Assembly (NCBI GenBank): GCA_965116445.1
Contig: OZ220688.1
Coordinates: 3,286,001 to 3,350,000, forward strand
Source: Multivorans sp965116445
GTDB lineage: Bacteria > Acidobacteriota > Thermoanaerobaculia > Multivoradales > Multivoraceae
Reading direction: 5' to 3'
DNA: 64,000 nt
Shown here: in pieces, positions 52,829 to 60,548 of the stretch
Layout of the letters: the number at the start of each line of letters is the position of its first letter
Position numbering within the stretch: the first letter of the stretch is position 1
The notes under the pieces: model-generated
What the model saw: the letters and a program-made list of their open reading frames with translations, nothing else
What the model was told of the DNA's origin: nothing
Database searches by the model: none
Position numbers and translations under genes: made by a program

Positions 52829-53994
52829 AGATCGCCCGCATCGAAACCCGCCACTGCGACGCCGGTTGGCGGAACTACCACTTCGTGAAGCTCACGACGG
52901 ACGATGGCGTCGTCGGCTGGAGCGAGTACGACCAGCACCAGGGCGCGCTCGGTGTGACGACCGTGATCGAGCAGTTGGGCGAGGTAGTCGTTGGCTACCG
53001 GGCCGCGGACCTGGAACGCATCTACCAGCGCCTGCTGACCAGGGCGCGGCAGTCGATGTCCGGCGTCATGGCGATGGCGATCGGTGCGATCGAGAACGCG
53101 CTGCTGGATGCCCGGGCCAAGGAGCTCGGCGTACCCTGCTGCGACCTCCTGGGTGGCCGCGTGCGCGACCGCGTGCGGGTCTACTGGTCGCACTGCGGGA
53201 CCTGGCGGATCGGGCTACCGCAGTACTACGGGAACGCGATCACGGACATCGATGGCGTCAAGGCGCTCGGCGCCGAGGTCCGGGAGCGGGGTTTCACGGC
53301 GCTCAAGACGAACATCTTCGACTATTCGAGCGGCTCGCCCCGCGGCTGGGCGCCGGGCTTCGGCCGTCCCTTCGAGCCCGGCCAGAACGTCGACCGCAAG
53401 GTGATCTCGAACCTGCGGCGGCACCTCGGGGCGCTGCGCGAGGGGGCGGGAGCGGACATGGACATTCTGCTCGACCTGAACTTCAACGCGAAGATCTCCG
53501 GCTACCGCCAGATCGTGCGGGCGCTCGCCGACCTCGACCTGTTCTGGATCGAGATCGACACGCCGTCACCTGAGGGCCTGGCGACGGTGCGCCAGGAGAG
53601 CCCGCACCCGATCAGTTCTTGCGAGACGCTGATCACGCCCGCCGCCTTCCTGCCGTTCCTGCGCGCCGAGGCGGTCGACGTGGCGATCATCGACGCGGTC
53701 TGGAACGGCGTCTGGCAGTCGATGAAGATCGCGGCGCTTGCCGGCGCGTACGAAGTGAACGTCGCGCCGCACAACTACTACGGGCATCTCGCGACGATGA
53801 TGAATGCCCACATGAGCGCGGCGGTGCCGAACCTGCGGATCATGGAGACGGACATCGACCGCCTGCCTTGGGACGGGGAGGTCTTCACCCACGAGCCCGA
53901 GTTTGAGGACGGCGGCTACCTGGTCGTGCCGGATCGGCCTGGCTGGGGCACGGAGCCGGACGAGGAGGGGCTTGCGGCCCATCCGCCGCGCTGA
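52825..53994 (+). CDS. Enolase-superfamily enzyme (mandelate racemase/muconate lactonizing type)
   Basis: 389 residues. Metal ligands are visible as Asp in ILLDLNFN, Glu in FWIEIDTP and Glu in SSCETL. A Lys in ALKTNIF and a His in NVAPHNYYG are candidate acid/base residues, as in mandelate racemase relatives. The N-terminal capping domain (WRNYHFVKLTTDDGVVGWSEYD) is present. It should abstract an alpha-proton from a carboxylate, acting as a dehydratase or racemase. Its coupling to a CoA-transferase suggests that it prepares or processes the acid that is thioesterified. Confidence 0.88.
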   Translation: MKIARIETRHCDAGWRNYHFVKLTTDDGVVGWSEYDQHQGALGVTTVIEQLGEVVVGYRAADLERIYQRLLTRARQSMSGVMAMAIGAIENALLDARAKELGVPCCDLLGGRVRDRVRVYWSHCGTWRIGLPQYYGNAITDIDGVKALGAEVRERGFTALKTNIFDYSSGSPRGWAPGFGRPFEPGQNVDRKVISNLRRHLGALREGAGADMDILLDLNFNAKISGYRQIVRALADLDLFWIEIDTPSPEGLATVRQESPHPISSCETLITPAAFLPFLRAEAVDVAIIDAVWNGVWQSMKIAALAGAYEVNVAPHNYYGHLATMMNAHMSAAVPNLRIMETDIDRLPWDGEVFTHEPEFEDGGYLVVPDRPGWGTEPDEEGLAAHPPR

Positions 53995-54030
53995 GGCCCT
54001 TCCCGCGCTCCGTCGCTAACATCCCGCGCC

Positions 54031-54561
54031 GTGGCTTCCGCTCTCCACTACAGCGACGCACTGATCTCGGGCATTCTCCGCCGCGTGCGGACGATCGCCA
54101 TGGTCGGCGCTTCGCCGAACTGGAAGCGGCCTTCAAACTTCGCGATGAAGTACCTGCAGGAGAAGGGCTACCGCGTGATTCCGGTGAATCCACGGGCGGC
54201 TTCCGGGGGCGTTTCGATCCTGGGAGAACCGGCCTGTGCGTCCCTGGCCGAGGTGCCGGTGCCGGTCGACATGGTCGACGTTTTCCGGTCTTCGGATGCG
54301 GCGCTCGAGATTACCCGCGAGGCGATCCGGCTGCGGGAGGAGAAGCGGATCGAGGTCGTGTGGATGCAGCTCGGTGTCCGCAACGACGAGGCCGCGGCGG
54401 AGGCCGTGGCGGCCGGATTGACGGTGGTCATGGACCGGTGCCCCAAGATTGAGTACGGTCGCCTGTCGGGCGAGCTGGGCTGGGGCGGCGTCGACAGCGG
54501 GGTCATCTCCAGCCGGCGCCCGCGGTTGACACTGGCCCTGGGGAGAAGGAGATCGAGATGA
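54031..54561 (+). CDS. CoA-binding domain protein (YccU-like)
   Basis: 176 residues from GTG. The Rossmann CoA-binding fold is shown by VRTIAMVGASPNWKRPSNFAMKYLQEKGYRVIPVNPRAA, VPVDMVDVFRSSDAA, VVWMQLGVRNDEAAAEAVAAGLTVVMDRCPKIEY. Members bind CoA or act as succinyl-CoA-synthetase-like modules. The C-terminus carries a short basic extension. The stop overlaps the metY start (ATGA), a pairing of CoA-binding protein and OAH sulfhydrylase seen in many bacteria. Confidence 0.9.
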   Translation: MASALHYSDALISGILRRVRTIAMVGASPNWKRPSNFAMKYLQEKGYRVIPVNPRAASGGVSILGEPACASLAEVPVPVDMVDVFRSSDAALEITREAIRLREEKRIEVVWMQLGVRNDEAAAEAVAAGLTVVMDRCPKIEYGRLSGELGWGGVDSGVISSRRPRLTLALGRRRSR

Positions 54562-55874
54562 GCGAGGAAGCGAAGCAGGAAACCGGCAGCGAGGCGGGTA
54601 CCGACTGGGGGTTCGAGACGCGGATGATCCATGCCGGCGCCGGCCCGGATCCGGTTTCGGGCTCGCGCCAGACCCCGATTCACCAGACCTCGGCCTACGC
54701 GTTCCACGACGCGGATCATGCGGCGTCCCTGTTCAATCTCCAGACGTTCGGCTTCATCTACTCCCGTCTGGGGAATCCCACCGTCGCCACGTTGGAAGAG
54801 CGCATCGCCAGCCTGGAGGGCGGTCGCGGTGCGACCTGCGCCGCCTCGGGACATGCCGCCCAGGTCCTTGCGTTCTTTCCGCTGATCGAAGCCGGCGAAC
54901 GGTTCGCGGCATCGAATCGGCTCTACGGCGGCTCGGTCACGCAGTTCAGCCGGACGTTCCCGAAGTTCGACTGGCGCTGCGACTTTGTCGACACGGAGGA
55001 TCTCTCCGCGGTCGAGGCGGTCCTGGCCCAGGGCGCCAAGGCGTTGTTCGTCGAGAGCCTCGCGAACCCTGGCGGCGTGGTCACCGACCTGGAAACCCTG
55101 GCCGGACTGACCCGGGCCGCGGGCGCTCTGCTGATCGTCGACAACACGCTGGCCACGCCCTGGCTCTGCCGACCCTTCGAGTGGGGCGCCGATCTGATCG
55201 TCCATTCGGCGACGAAGTTCCTCTCCGGCAGCGGAACGGTGATCGGCGGCGCGGTGGTGGACAGTGGCCGGTTCGACTGGACGGCGTCGGGGCGCTTCCC
55301 CGGCCTCTCCGAGCCGGAGCCGGCCTACCATGGCCTGAAGTTCAGCGAGACCTTCGGCGACCTTGCCTTCACCGTCCACTCGCACGCGGTTGGCCTGCGG
55401 GACCTGGGCGCTTCGATGGCGCCAATGAACGCCTTTCTGACGCTGCTCGGGACGGAGACCCTCGCCCTGCGAATGGAGCGCCACTGCCGGAACGCTCTGG
55501 CGATCGCCGAGTGGCTTACCGAGCACCCGAAGGTTGAATGGGTGTCTCACGCCGGCCTGCCGACCAGTCCGTACCGAGAACTGGCGAAGAAGTACCTGCC
55601 GAACGGCGCGGGCGCTGTGTTCACCTTCGGTGTGCGGGGCGGCTACGACGCGGGTGTCAAGGTCGTCGAGGCCTGCGAGCTGTTCTCGCACCTGGCGAAC
55701 ATTGGCGATGCCCGCTCGTTGATCATCCATCCGGCGTCGACGACTCATCGTCAGCTCACGGACGAGCAGCGCGCCGCCGCCGGCGCCGGGCCGGAAGTGG
55801 TTCGACTGTCGATCGGCCTGGAGACGGTTGACGACCTGATCCGCGACCTCGACCGCGCCCTGGCGGCCGCGTAG
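54558..55874 (+). CDS. metY: O-acetylhomoserine sulfhydrylase (PLP-dependent)
   Basis: 438 residues. The Cys/Met PLP family is shown by GFETRMIHAG, the long aminotransferase-like fold, SLANPGGVVTDLETLAGL, LIVDNTLATPWLCRPFEWGADLIVHSATKFLSGSG with the PLP lysine at residue 220, and HPASTTHRQL. The length near 430 and the long middle insert fit O-acetylhomoserine aminocarboxypropyltransferase rather than cystathionine synthases (~380). It makes homocysteine or methionine precursors from sulfide. No metX is in the window. Confidence 0.93.
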   Translation: MSEEAKQETGSEAGTDWGFETRMIHAGAGPDPVSGSRQTPIHQTSAYAFHDADHAASLFNLQTFGFIYSRLGNPTVATLEERIASLEGGRGATCAASGHAAQVLAFFPLIEAGERFAASNRLYGGSVTQFSRTFPKFDWRCDFVDTEDLSAVEAVLAQGAKALFVESLANPGGVVTDLETLAGLTRAAGALLIVDNTLATPWLCRPFEWGADLIVHSATKFLSGSGTVIGGAVVDSGRFDWTASGRFPGLSEPEPAYHGLKFSETFGDLAFTVHSHAVGLRDLGASMAPMNAFLTLLGTETLALRMERHCRNALAIAEWLTEHPKVEWVSHAGLPTSPYRELAKKYLPNGAGAVFTFGVRGGYDAGVKVVEACELFSHLANIGDARSLIIHPASTTHRQLTDEQRAAAGAGPEVVRLSIGLETVDDLIRDLDRALAAA

Positions 55875-55937
55875 CGCGGGCTGGCCCCCCAACGTCACCG
55901 CGGGCGCCGCTAGAGGCATGGCGCCGGCCATCGACAG

Positions 55938-56999
55938 GTGGCCTCCCTCCCGATAGTCTTCACGGCGAGAATGAACGTGGGTCTCCAGGCTAGAGCGCAC
56001 ACGAGCGCAACTCCCGCGCTTGACCCACTCGTTCCCCCACCACTACAGGAGCTGGAGGATCCTGCCCGCGAGCTACCGCGGATCGCGAAGGACCCGGCGG
56101 TCATGGAAATGATCGAAGCGGCGGTCGCGCAAGTGCCGACGTACCACGAGCTGTTGCTCGGCGACGCACGGCGGGCAGTCCTGCCGGCAGAATCGGTTCA
56201 CCTCATCCTCACATCTCCGCCGTACTGGACGCTCAAGGAGTACCGCCGAACCCCGGGCCAGTTGGGCTGGATCGCAGACTACGACGAGTTCCTCGATCAA
56301 CTGGATGGCGTCTGGCGCGTCTGCCATCACGCACTCGTGCCGGGAGGACGACTGATCTGCGTAGTGGGCGACGTCTGTCTGTCGCGGCGGAAGAACAGCG
56401 GCCGACATACTGTGGTTCCCCTGCACGCCTCCATTCAGGACCGCTGTCGGGGACTGGGATTCGACAACTTGGCACCGATTGTCTGGCACAAGATAGCGAA
56501 CGTAGCCCATGAGGTGCAGAGAGGCTCCGCCGGGTTCCTGGGAAAGCCCTACGAGCCCAACGCCGTCGTCAAGAACGACATCGAGTTCATCCTCATGCAG
56601 AGGAAGCCGGGCGGCTACCGAAGGCCGACCATGGCTGCCCGGACGCTCAGCCTGCTCTCCGAGACCAATTTCAAGACATACTTCCGACAGATTTGGACTG
56701 ACATCGCTGGAGCATCGACCCGACATCACCCCGCCCCCTACCCGGTCGCTCTCGCCGAGCGCCTAATCAGGATGTTCAGCTTCGTTGGAGACACGGTTCT
56801 GGACCCCTTCACGGGTACGGCCTCTACCCAAATCGCAGCGGCCGCATGTGGCCGCAATAGCATCGGAGTCGAAGTCGATCCGGTGTACCACGGGAAGGCA
56901 GCGCAACGGCTGGTAAGCGAGGCCACTAGCCTGTTTCGAACGGTGGAAGTTCGGACCGGCGAGCTCGATTCAACGAGCGGCGTACCCGTAGTCGTGTAG
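55938..56999 (+). CDS. Type II DNA methyltransferase (TSPPYW class)
   Basis: Up to 353 residues from GTG at 55938; ATG at 55971 is an alternative. Catalytic motif IV is TSPPYW near residue 91, placed before the AdoMet-binding motif LDPFTGTAST near residue 292, i.e. a circularly ordered beta-type N4-cytosine/N6-adenine methyltransferase. The target-recognition region lies between about 150 and 260. It faces a PaeR7I-like endonuclease gene convergently with a 9-bp gap, so the pair forms a type II restriction-modification system. Predicted protection is at CTCGAG (inferred from the partner). Confidence 0.9.
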   Translation: MASLPIVFTARMNVGLQARAHTSATPALDPLVPPPLQELEDPARELPRIAKDPAVMEMIEAAVAQVPTYHELLLGDARRAVLPAESVHLILTSPPYWTLKEYRRTPGQLGWIADYDEFLDQLDGVWRVCHHALVPGGRLICVVGDVCLSRRKNSGRHTVVPLHASIQDRCRGLGFDNLAPIVWHKIANVAHEVQRGSAGFLGKPYEPNAVVKNDIEFILMQRKPGGYRRPTMAARTLSLLSETNFKTYFRQIWTDIAGASTRHHPAPYPVALAERLIRMFSFVGDTVLDPFTGTASTQIAAAACGRNSIGVEVDPVYHGKAAQRLVSEATSLFRTVEVRTGELDSTSGVPVVV

Positions 57000-57008
57000 T
57001 TGCGAACT

Positions 57009-57746
57009 TCACGCCCTGGCCGCTTCGGCGGCGATGTGCCCAGCCAGGGTCGTCACGAAGGTCTTCAGCCCCGTCATTTCCGACTGGCCTCCGTGCTCTC
57101 CCGTCTCGAAGGCTGATCTAGGAGACGAGATCACCGCCGCTGTGGTGTAGAGCTGCTCTCTCACAAGCCGGCGGCAAAGCAAGTCGTACCGCTCTAGGTA
57201 GGAGGCACCCTCGAAGGCGGGGAAAGCCGGAAAGTGCGGGGAATGAAGCTGGACTGGTTTCCGGGAGGCCGCTGCATCCTCGACCAGAGTCAGCCAACCT
57301 ACGAAAGGCCGGGCCTCGTCGCCGAACGCTCCCTCCCTGTACGCAGTCCACAGATCACATGCGCTCCCAATAGCCTCTTCCGCCCGATTGTTGAAGTTGT
57401 TCCCGAACGATGGCCCGACTTGACTCTTCATCTCGATGACGGCCACCAGGTGGCCGTTGTTGAGTACGAGCAGGTCCCAGAGTTTGGTTGGCCGGAAGTA
57501 ACCCGGAAGCGTTACCAGAGGGCGTTCTCGATGAACCGAGGCATGCCGCAGGCCGTTGGCATGCACGAGCTCCACAACGAGGTCGACGAAGCCGTCCATG
57601 TTCTTGCCTGCGGTGACGCTTGCGCGCTCTCCCTGGTCTGGTAGGCCCGTCTGAGCTTGCCTATCCTTGGCCCTCTCGCGGCCACTCCAGAACGCCCTGA
57701 CCGCATCGCGGGCTCGCCTCTCGTACTCCGCAAGGTCAACCGCCAC
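57009..57746 (-). CDS. PaeR7I/XhoI-family restriction endonuclease
   Basis: 245 residues from GTG at 57746. It strongly resembles the PaeR7I family over its whole length: GKNMDGFVDLVVELV, LPGYFRPTKLWDLLVLNNGHLVAVIEMKSQVGPSFGNNFNNRAEEAIGSACDLWTAYREGAF. The last contains the PD-(D/E)xK core as D...E-x-K (WDLL and IEMKS). Family members cut C^TCGAG. No frameshift is seen, so it may be active. CTCGAG sites are common in the surrounding chromosome (e.g. at 358, 571, 1096), so the methyltransferase must be working if this enzyme is expressed. Confidence 0.92.
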   Translation of the reverse strand: MAVDLAEYERRARDAVRAFWSGRERAKDRQAQTGLPDQGERASVTAGKNMDGFVDLVVELVHANGLRHASVHRERPLVTLPGYFRPTKLWDLLVLNNGHLVAVIEMKSQVGPSFGNNFNNRAEEAIGSACDLWTAYREGAFGDEARPFVGWLTLVEDAAASRKPVQLHSPHFPAFPAFEGASYLERYDLLCRRLVREQLYTTAAVISSPRSAFETGEHGGQSEMTGLKTFVTTLAGHIAAEAARA

Positions 57747-58453
57747 TGCTACCCACCGTTCGCGAGTTCGTCATCACCAGGACCTACCATGTCGGATGGT
57801 ACACGAGCCCGTGGCAGCCGGTACCGCGAACTAGGCCTTTGAAGGACCACGTCCGCTGGGCATCCGCCGGAACGAGCCGGCCGGAGGTGGCGCTCTTTCC
57901 CTTCCCTCGTCGGTCTGGCCAACCTCCATCAAAGGGGTCACCCAGTTCAGTAAGTGCCAGCGCCGGTCGTCGCGCAGCGCCGCCCGCTTTCTCCCGAATC
58001 CGGGATCACTCAGCACCCACCTCCTCCGGTTGGGAATCCCGGGATCTCCGCCGTAGCCTCAGTCCGTTGCGGAGAATGCCGCTCATCGATGATCTCCCGG
58101 TACCTTCTCGGATACCACGCGACTCCTCGAAGAAGCGACGAGGCGTCACGCGCAGCAGTGTGTCTGCCCGGGGACTCTACTTGTCGGCCCTTCAACTCGA
58201 CCCTTCGACCCTCTACCTCAGTCTATGGACGTTGGCCAATGGAAAGCGGGTGTTTGTCAAACGACCGCACTTTGGTCCGCGTGAATTGCAGCCCGATGCG
58301 TGACCGGAGTAACGGGGTTCGGTGCGAACGCTTATTAGCCGGCCGAGTCTGTAAATATGGAGGTCACTGACGGAACCGATCAACCCAGCAAGTGCTACGA
58401 GACGCGACCCCAGTTCCCTCTGCCGTAGTGGGCAACGTGAGGCAACGCGTTGC
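57747..58453. other. 707-bp interval without recognised genes
   Basis: It lies between the endonuclease start and the caspase gene stop. Composition is mixed and more AT-rich toward 58240-58380. A plus-strand open frame (57839-58303) is Ser/Arg/Pro-rich and looks like chance. Two short minus-strand frames show no recognised domain. A small palindrome ATCCCGGGAT occurs near 58037-58046. It may be the decayed remains of another island gene. No tRNA or RNA gene was recognised. Confidence 0.5.
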
Positions 58454-59551
58454 CTACAGCAGGCTGGCCAAGACTGAGTGGTGGGGGTAGTCCTCAAGCG
58501 CCGTTGCGACTAGCTTGCCCCTAGAGATTCGCGATCCACCGCCGCCTCGCCGAAGCGTACCTATGGCTCTAAACCAGGCCACCCGCCCCGTGTTCGTGAG
58601 GAGTAAGCGGGACGGATCGCCACCTGCACGTGCCCACACATCCTGGTCCATCGGCCCATGGGGGTACAGATCGGACATTACTTCGATCAACTGCTCCCAA
58701 ACATCGGCCGCTGCTTCAAAAGCGGCTCCGCTCGGATCAGATTTGACACCGCCACGGTCGAGAGCGACAGGAAAGTTGTCTTCGAGGTCGCTTGCTTTGA
58801 AGACAGGGTGTTGGTGCCCTGGGACCTCACGGTTCACCATCTGGGCCACGTAATTGAAGATCTCAAACACGCGGACCACGCCGTCTCCGCTCGTGTGAGC
58901 CCCGCCGCGCAAGGCGGCGAGCAAGTGCGATGTAAACACACTGTTGCGGGCGTTCGGGAGTACTAGCGACTCCTCACTTGCGCGCGACGACGCAATGAGA
59001 ACCCGCCCAGTGCCCTGAGCAAGGCGGTCTAGAGATTTCTCGCTAAAGCCGTAAGCGGGCAGAGTCGACCCTTGACGGCTCTTGAAACTCCCAGCGCCTC
59101 CGGAATGACAGGCATCGATTAGGACTAGCAGGCGCCGAGCGACAAACCCCTGAAGAGCGGAAGAGAGCTCTGTTTCGGACAGGCTCGTGGTACGCAGGGT
59201 CTTCCCGTCGCATTCGACCGGCAGGAGAACACTCTCAGGGTCGGTGGCGTCGCCGAGTCGGGCGCCGTGGCCGGAGAAGAAGACGACCACAGTATCGTCT
59301 GGGCAGCTGGTGGCGGCCAGATTAGCCAAAACGCTCCTAATCCGCCCGAGTGTGGCGTCGCCGTCGAGTAGCAGGTGAACGTTCGCTGAGTCGAAGCCGC
59401 AGTAGGCATTCGAGCTAAGCACGGCCGCGACATCCCGCGCATCGTTCAGCACAGCTACGGGCAGTGCCGGCACATTTCTATAGTTCGCGATTCCGATGAC
59501 GATCGCGTAACCAGCGGAAAACCCTCTTGTCCCTTTCTTCGATTTCGGCAA
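58454..59551 (-). CDS. Caspase-like (C14) protease with C-terminal effector-associated domain (EAD1-like)
   Basis: 365 residues from TTG at 59551, with AGAGG 5 bp upstream. The frame runs open to 60022 but that part overlaps the upstream gene and is not domain-like. Caspase fold: YAIVIGIANYRNVPALPVAVLNDARDVAAVL, catalytic His in FFSGHGAR (about residue 95), catalytic Cys in LIDACHSGG (about 148), SRASEESLV and FTSHLLAAL. Residues ~283-363 form an EAD1-like domain (DLYPHGP..DVWARAGGD, GR.AW, LRRGGGG, EDYPHHSVLASL). EADs recruit effectors to a core complex by like-with-like contact in conflict systems. The predicted outcome is proteolysis leading to host-cell shutdown on activation. Confidence 0.88.
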   Translation of the reverse strand: MPKSKKGTRGFSAGYAIVIGIANYRNVPALPVAVLNDARDVAAVLSSNAYCGFDSANVHLLLDGDATLGRIRSVLANLAATSCPDDTVVVFFSGHGARLGDATDPESVLLPVECDGKTLRTTSLSETELSSALQGFVARRLLVLIDACHSGGAGSFKSRQGSTLPAYGFSEKSLDRLAQGTGRVLIASSRASEESLVLPNARNSVFTSHLLAALRGGAHTSGDGVVRVFEIFNYVAQMVNREVPGHQHPVFKASDLEDNFPVALDRGGVKSDPSGAAFEAAADVWEQLIEVMSDLYPHGPMDQDVWARAGGDPSRLLLTNTGRVAWFRAIGTLRRGGGGSRISRGKLVATALEDYPHHSVLASLL

Positions 59552-59574
59552 GGGTGCCTCTGCAGTACTTCGCT

Positions 59575-60540
59575 CTAGTCCTTCGTCGACATACTCTTCC
59601 GGCGTCGTCCCGGACCGGCTTTCTCGAAAAGGCGGTCCTCGGCAAGGAGGGGGAGTTGTTCGTTGTTCGGATAGTCCTCCATCATTGCGGTCAGCAGCGC
59701 GGCAGGTGTTGGGCTCTTTCCGTTGCGGACGTTTCGTACCGCCCTTCGCCATCGGGTCCGGCCCTCGCCCGTAGTGGGCAGCTCGGCATTGGCTCCACCT
59801 GCACGTTCCCATACCTCGAGAGCGTCCGGACCTTCGGGATAGAGTTGGGCCGCCAGTTCCTGGAAGCGGTCCCACTTCTCGTGGTCCAAGACCGGCCTGA
59901 TCGCAAGAGCAAACCTGTCCCACCATCCGAACATTCTGTAACAGGTGCGAAGCGCCGGCTTCAGGTCCCGTCGTCCGCGTGTGTACAGAGAAGCCAGCTC
60001 CGCCGCTACTTCTTTCCACCAACGCTCCAGTACCAATTGACCGATCGCCTCGGCGGCAGGGATGCTCAGCGAAGATGCTGCGGACATGGCATTCTTGAGT
60101 AAGGCCAGAAACTGGTGCTGGCCGTATCCATCGAGTATGCGGACGATTCGTACCGCCGCGCCCAAGCGCTTGGCAACCAGGGCATCCAGAACCTGTTCAA
60201 GCTTCCGGTCTTTGAGTATGGCGTCCTGGAGACGGTGTTCAGGTAGGAACGGGGGGGCAGTGTGGCCCGCTTCCTGGAGCCAACCACGAGCCGTCTTGCT
60301 CAGGAGACGATCGAGTGAGCCACTCTCTAGGCACGACCAGATCAGCGAACGGTTCGCGTACATGCCAAGATCGGCGAGGGGTGTAGTAGAGAGTTGCTCT
60401 ATCAACACATGGTCGGCCCCATCTCGGTTCAACAGACCGTCGAGGATCGTATAGAACGCTAGGCCCGGGTCCGAGGGACCGCGCCAAGATCCGGGCTCGA
60501 TGGCTAGCAGCCCGTGGTGAAAGTCGCCCTTGGCGGCCAT
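59575..60540 (-). CDS. EAD1-containing partner protein, probably truncated at its N-terminus by an IS
   Basis: 321 residues if begun at ATG 60540, which lies only 8 bp outside the insertion sequence; an earlier in-frame ATG (60579) lies within the IS. The first residues (FHHGLLAIEPGSWRGPSDPGLAFYTILDGLL) read like the middle of a domain. The helical body (about 60-220) has no confident match but resembles the C-terminal parts of GTPase-associated (GAP1-like) core proteins; this is tentative. Residues ~222-299 form an EAD1-like domain (LYPEGPDALEVWERAGG, GR..W, EDYPNNEQLPLL) closely similar to that of the downstream caspase 23 bp away. The two are co-transcribed. Confidence 0.7.
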   Translation of the reverse strand: MAAKGDFHHGLLAIEPGSWRGPSDPGLAFYTILDGLLNRDGADHVLIEQLSTTPLADLGMYANRSLIWSCLESGSLDRLLSKTARGWLQEAGHTAPPFLPEHRLQDAILKDRKLEQVLDALVAKRLGAAVRIVRILDGYGQHQFLALLKNAMSAASSLSIPAAEAIGQLVLERWWKEVAAELASLYTRGRRDLKPALRTCYRMFGWWDRFALAIRPVLDHEKWDRFQELAAQLYPEGPDALEVWERAGGANAELPTTGEGRTRWRRAVRNVRNGKSPTPAALLTAMMEDYPNNEQLPLLAEDRLFEKAGPGRRRKSMSTKD

Positions 60541-60548
60541 TTCGCCAG

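Noticed and set aside
57839..58303. 154-codon plus-strand frame in the island gap
   Set aside because: Ser/Arg/Pro-rich, no start signal or homologous motif; probably chance.
59552..60022. N-terminal extension of the caspase gene to 60022
   Set aside because: The added ~157 residues are Arg/Gly/Cys-rich, overlap the EAD1 partner gene in another frame, and a TTG with a good Shine-Dalgarno exists at 59551.
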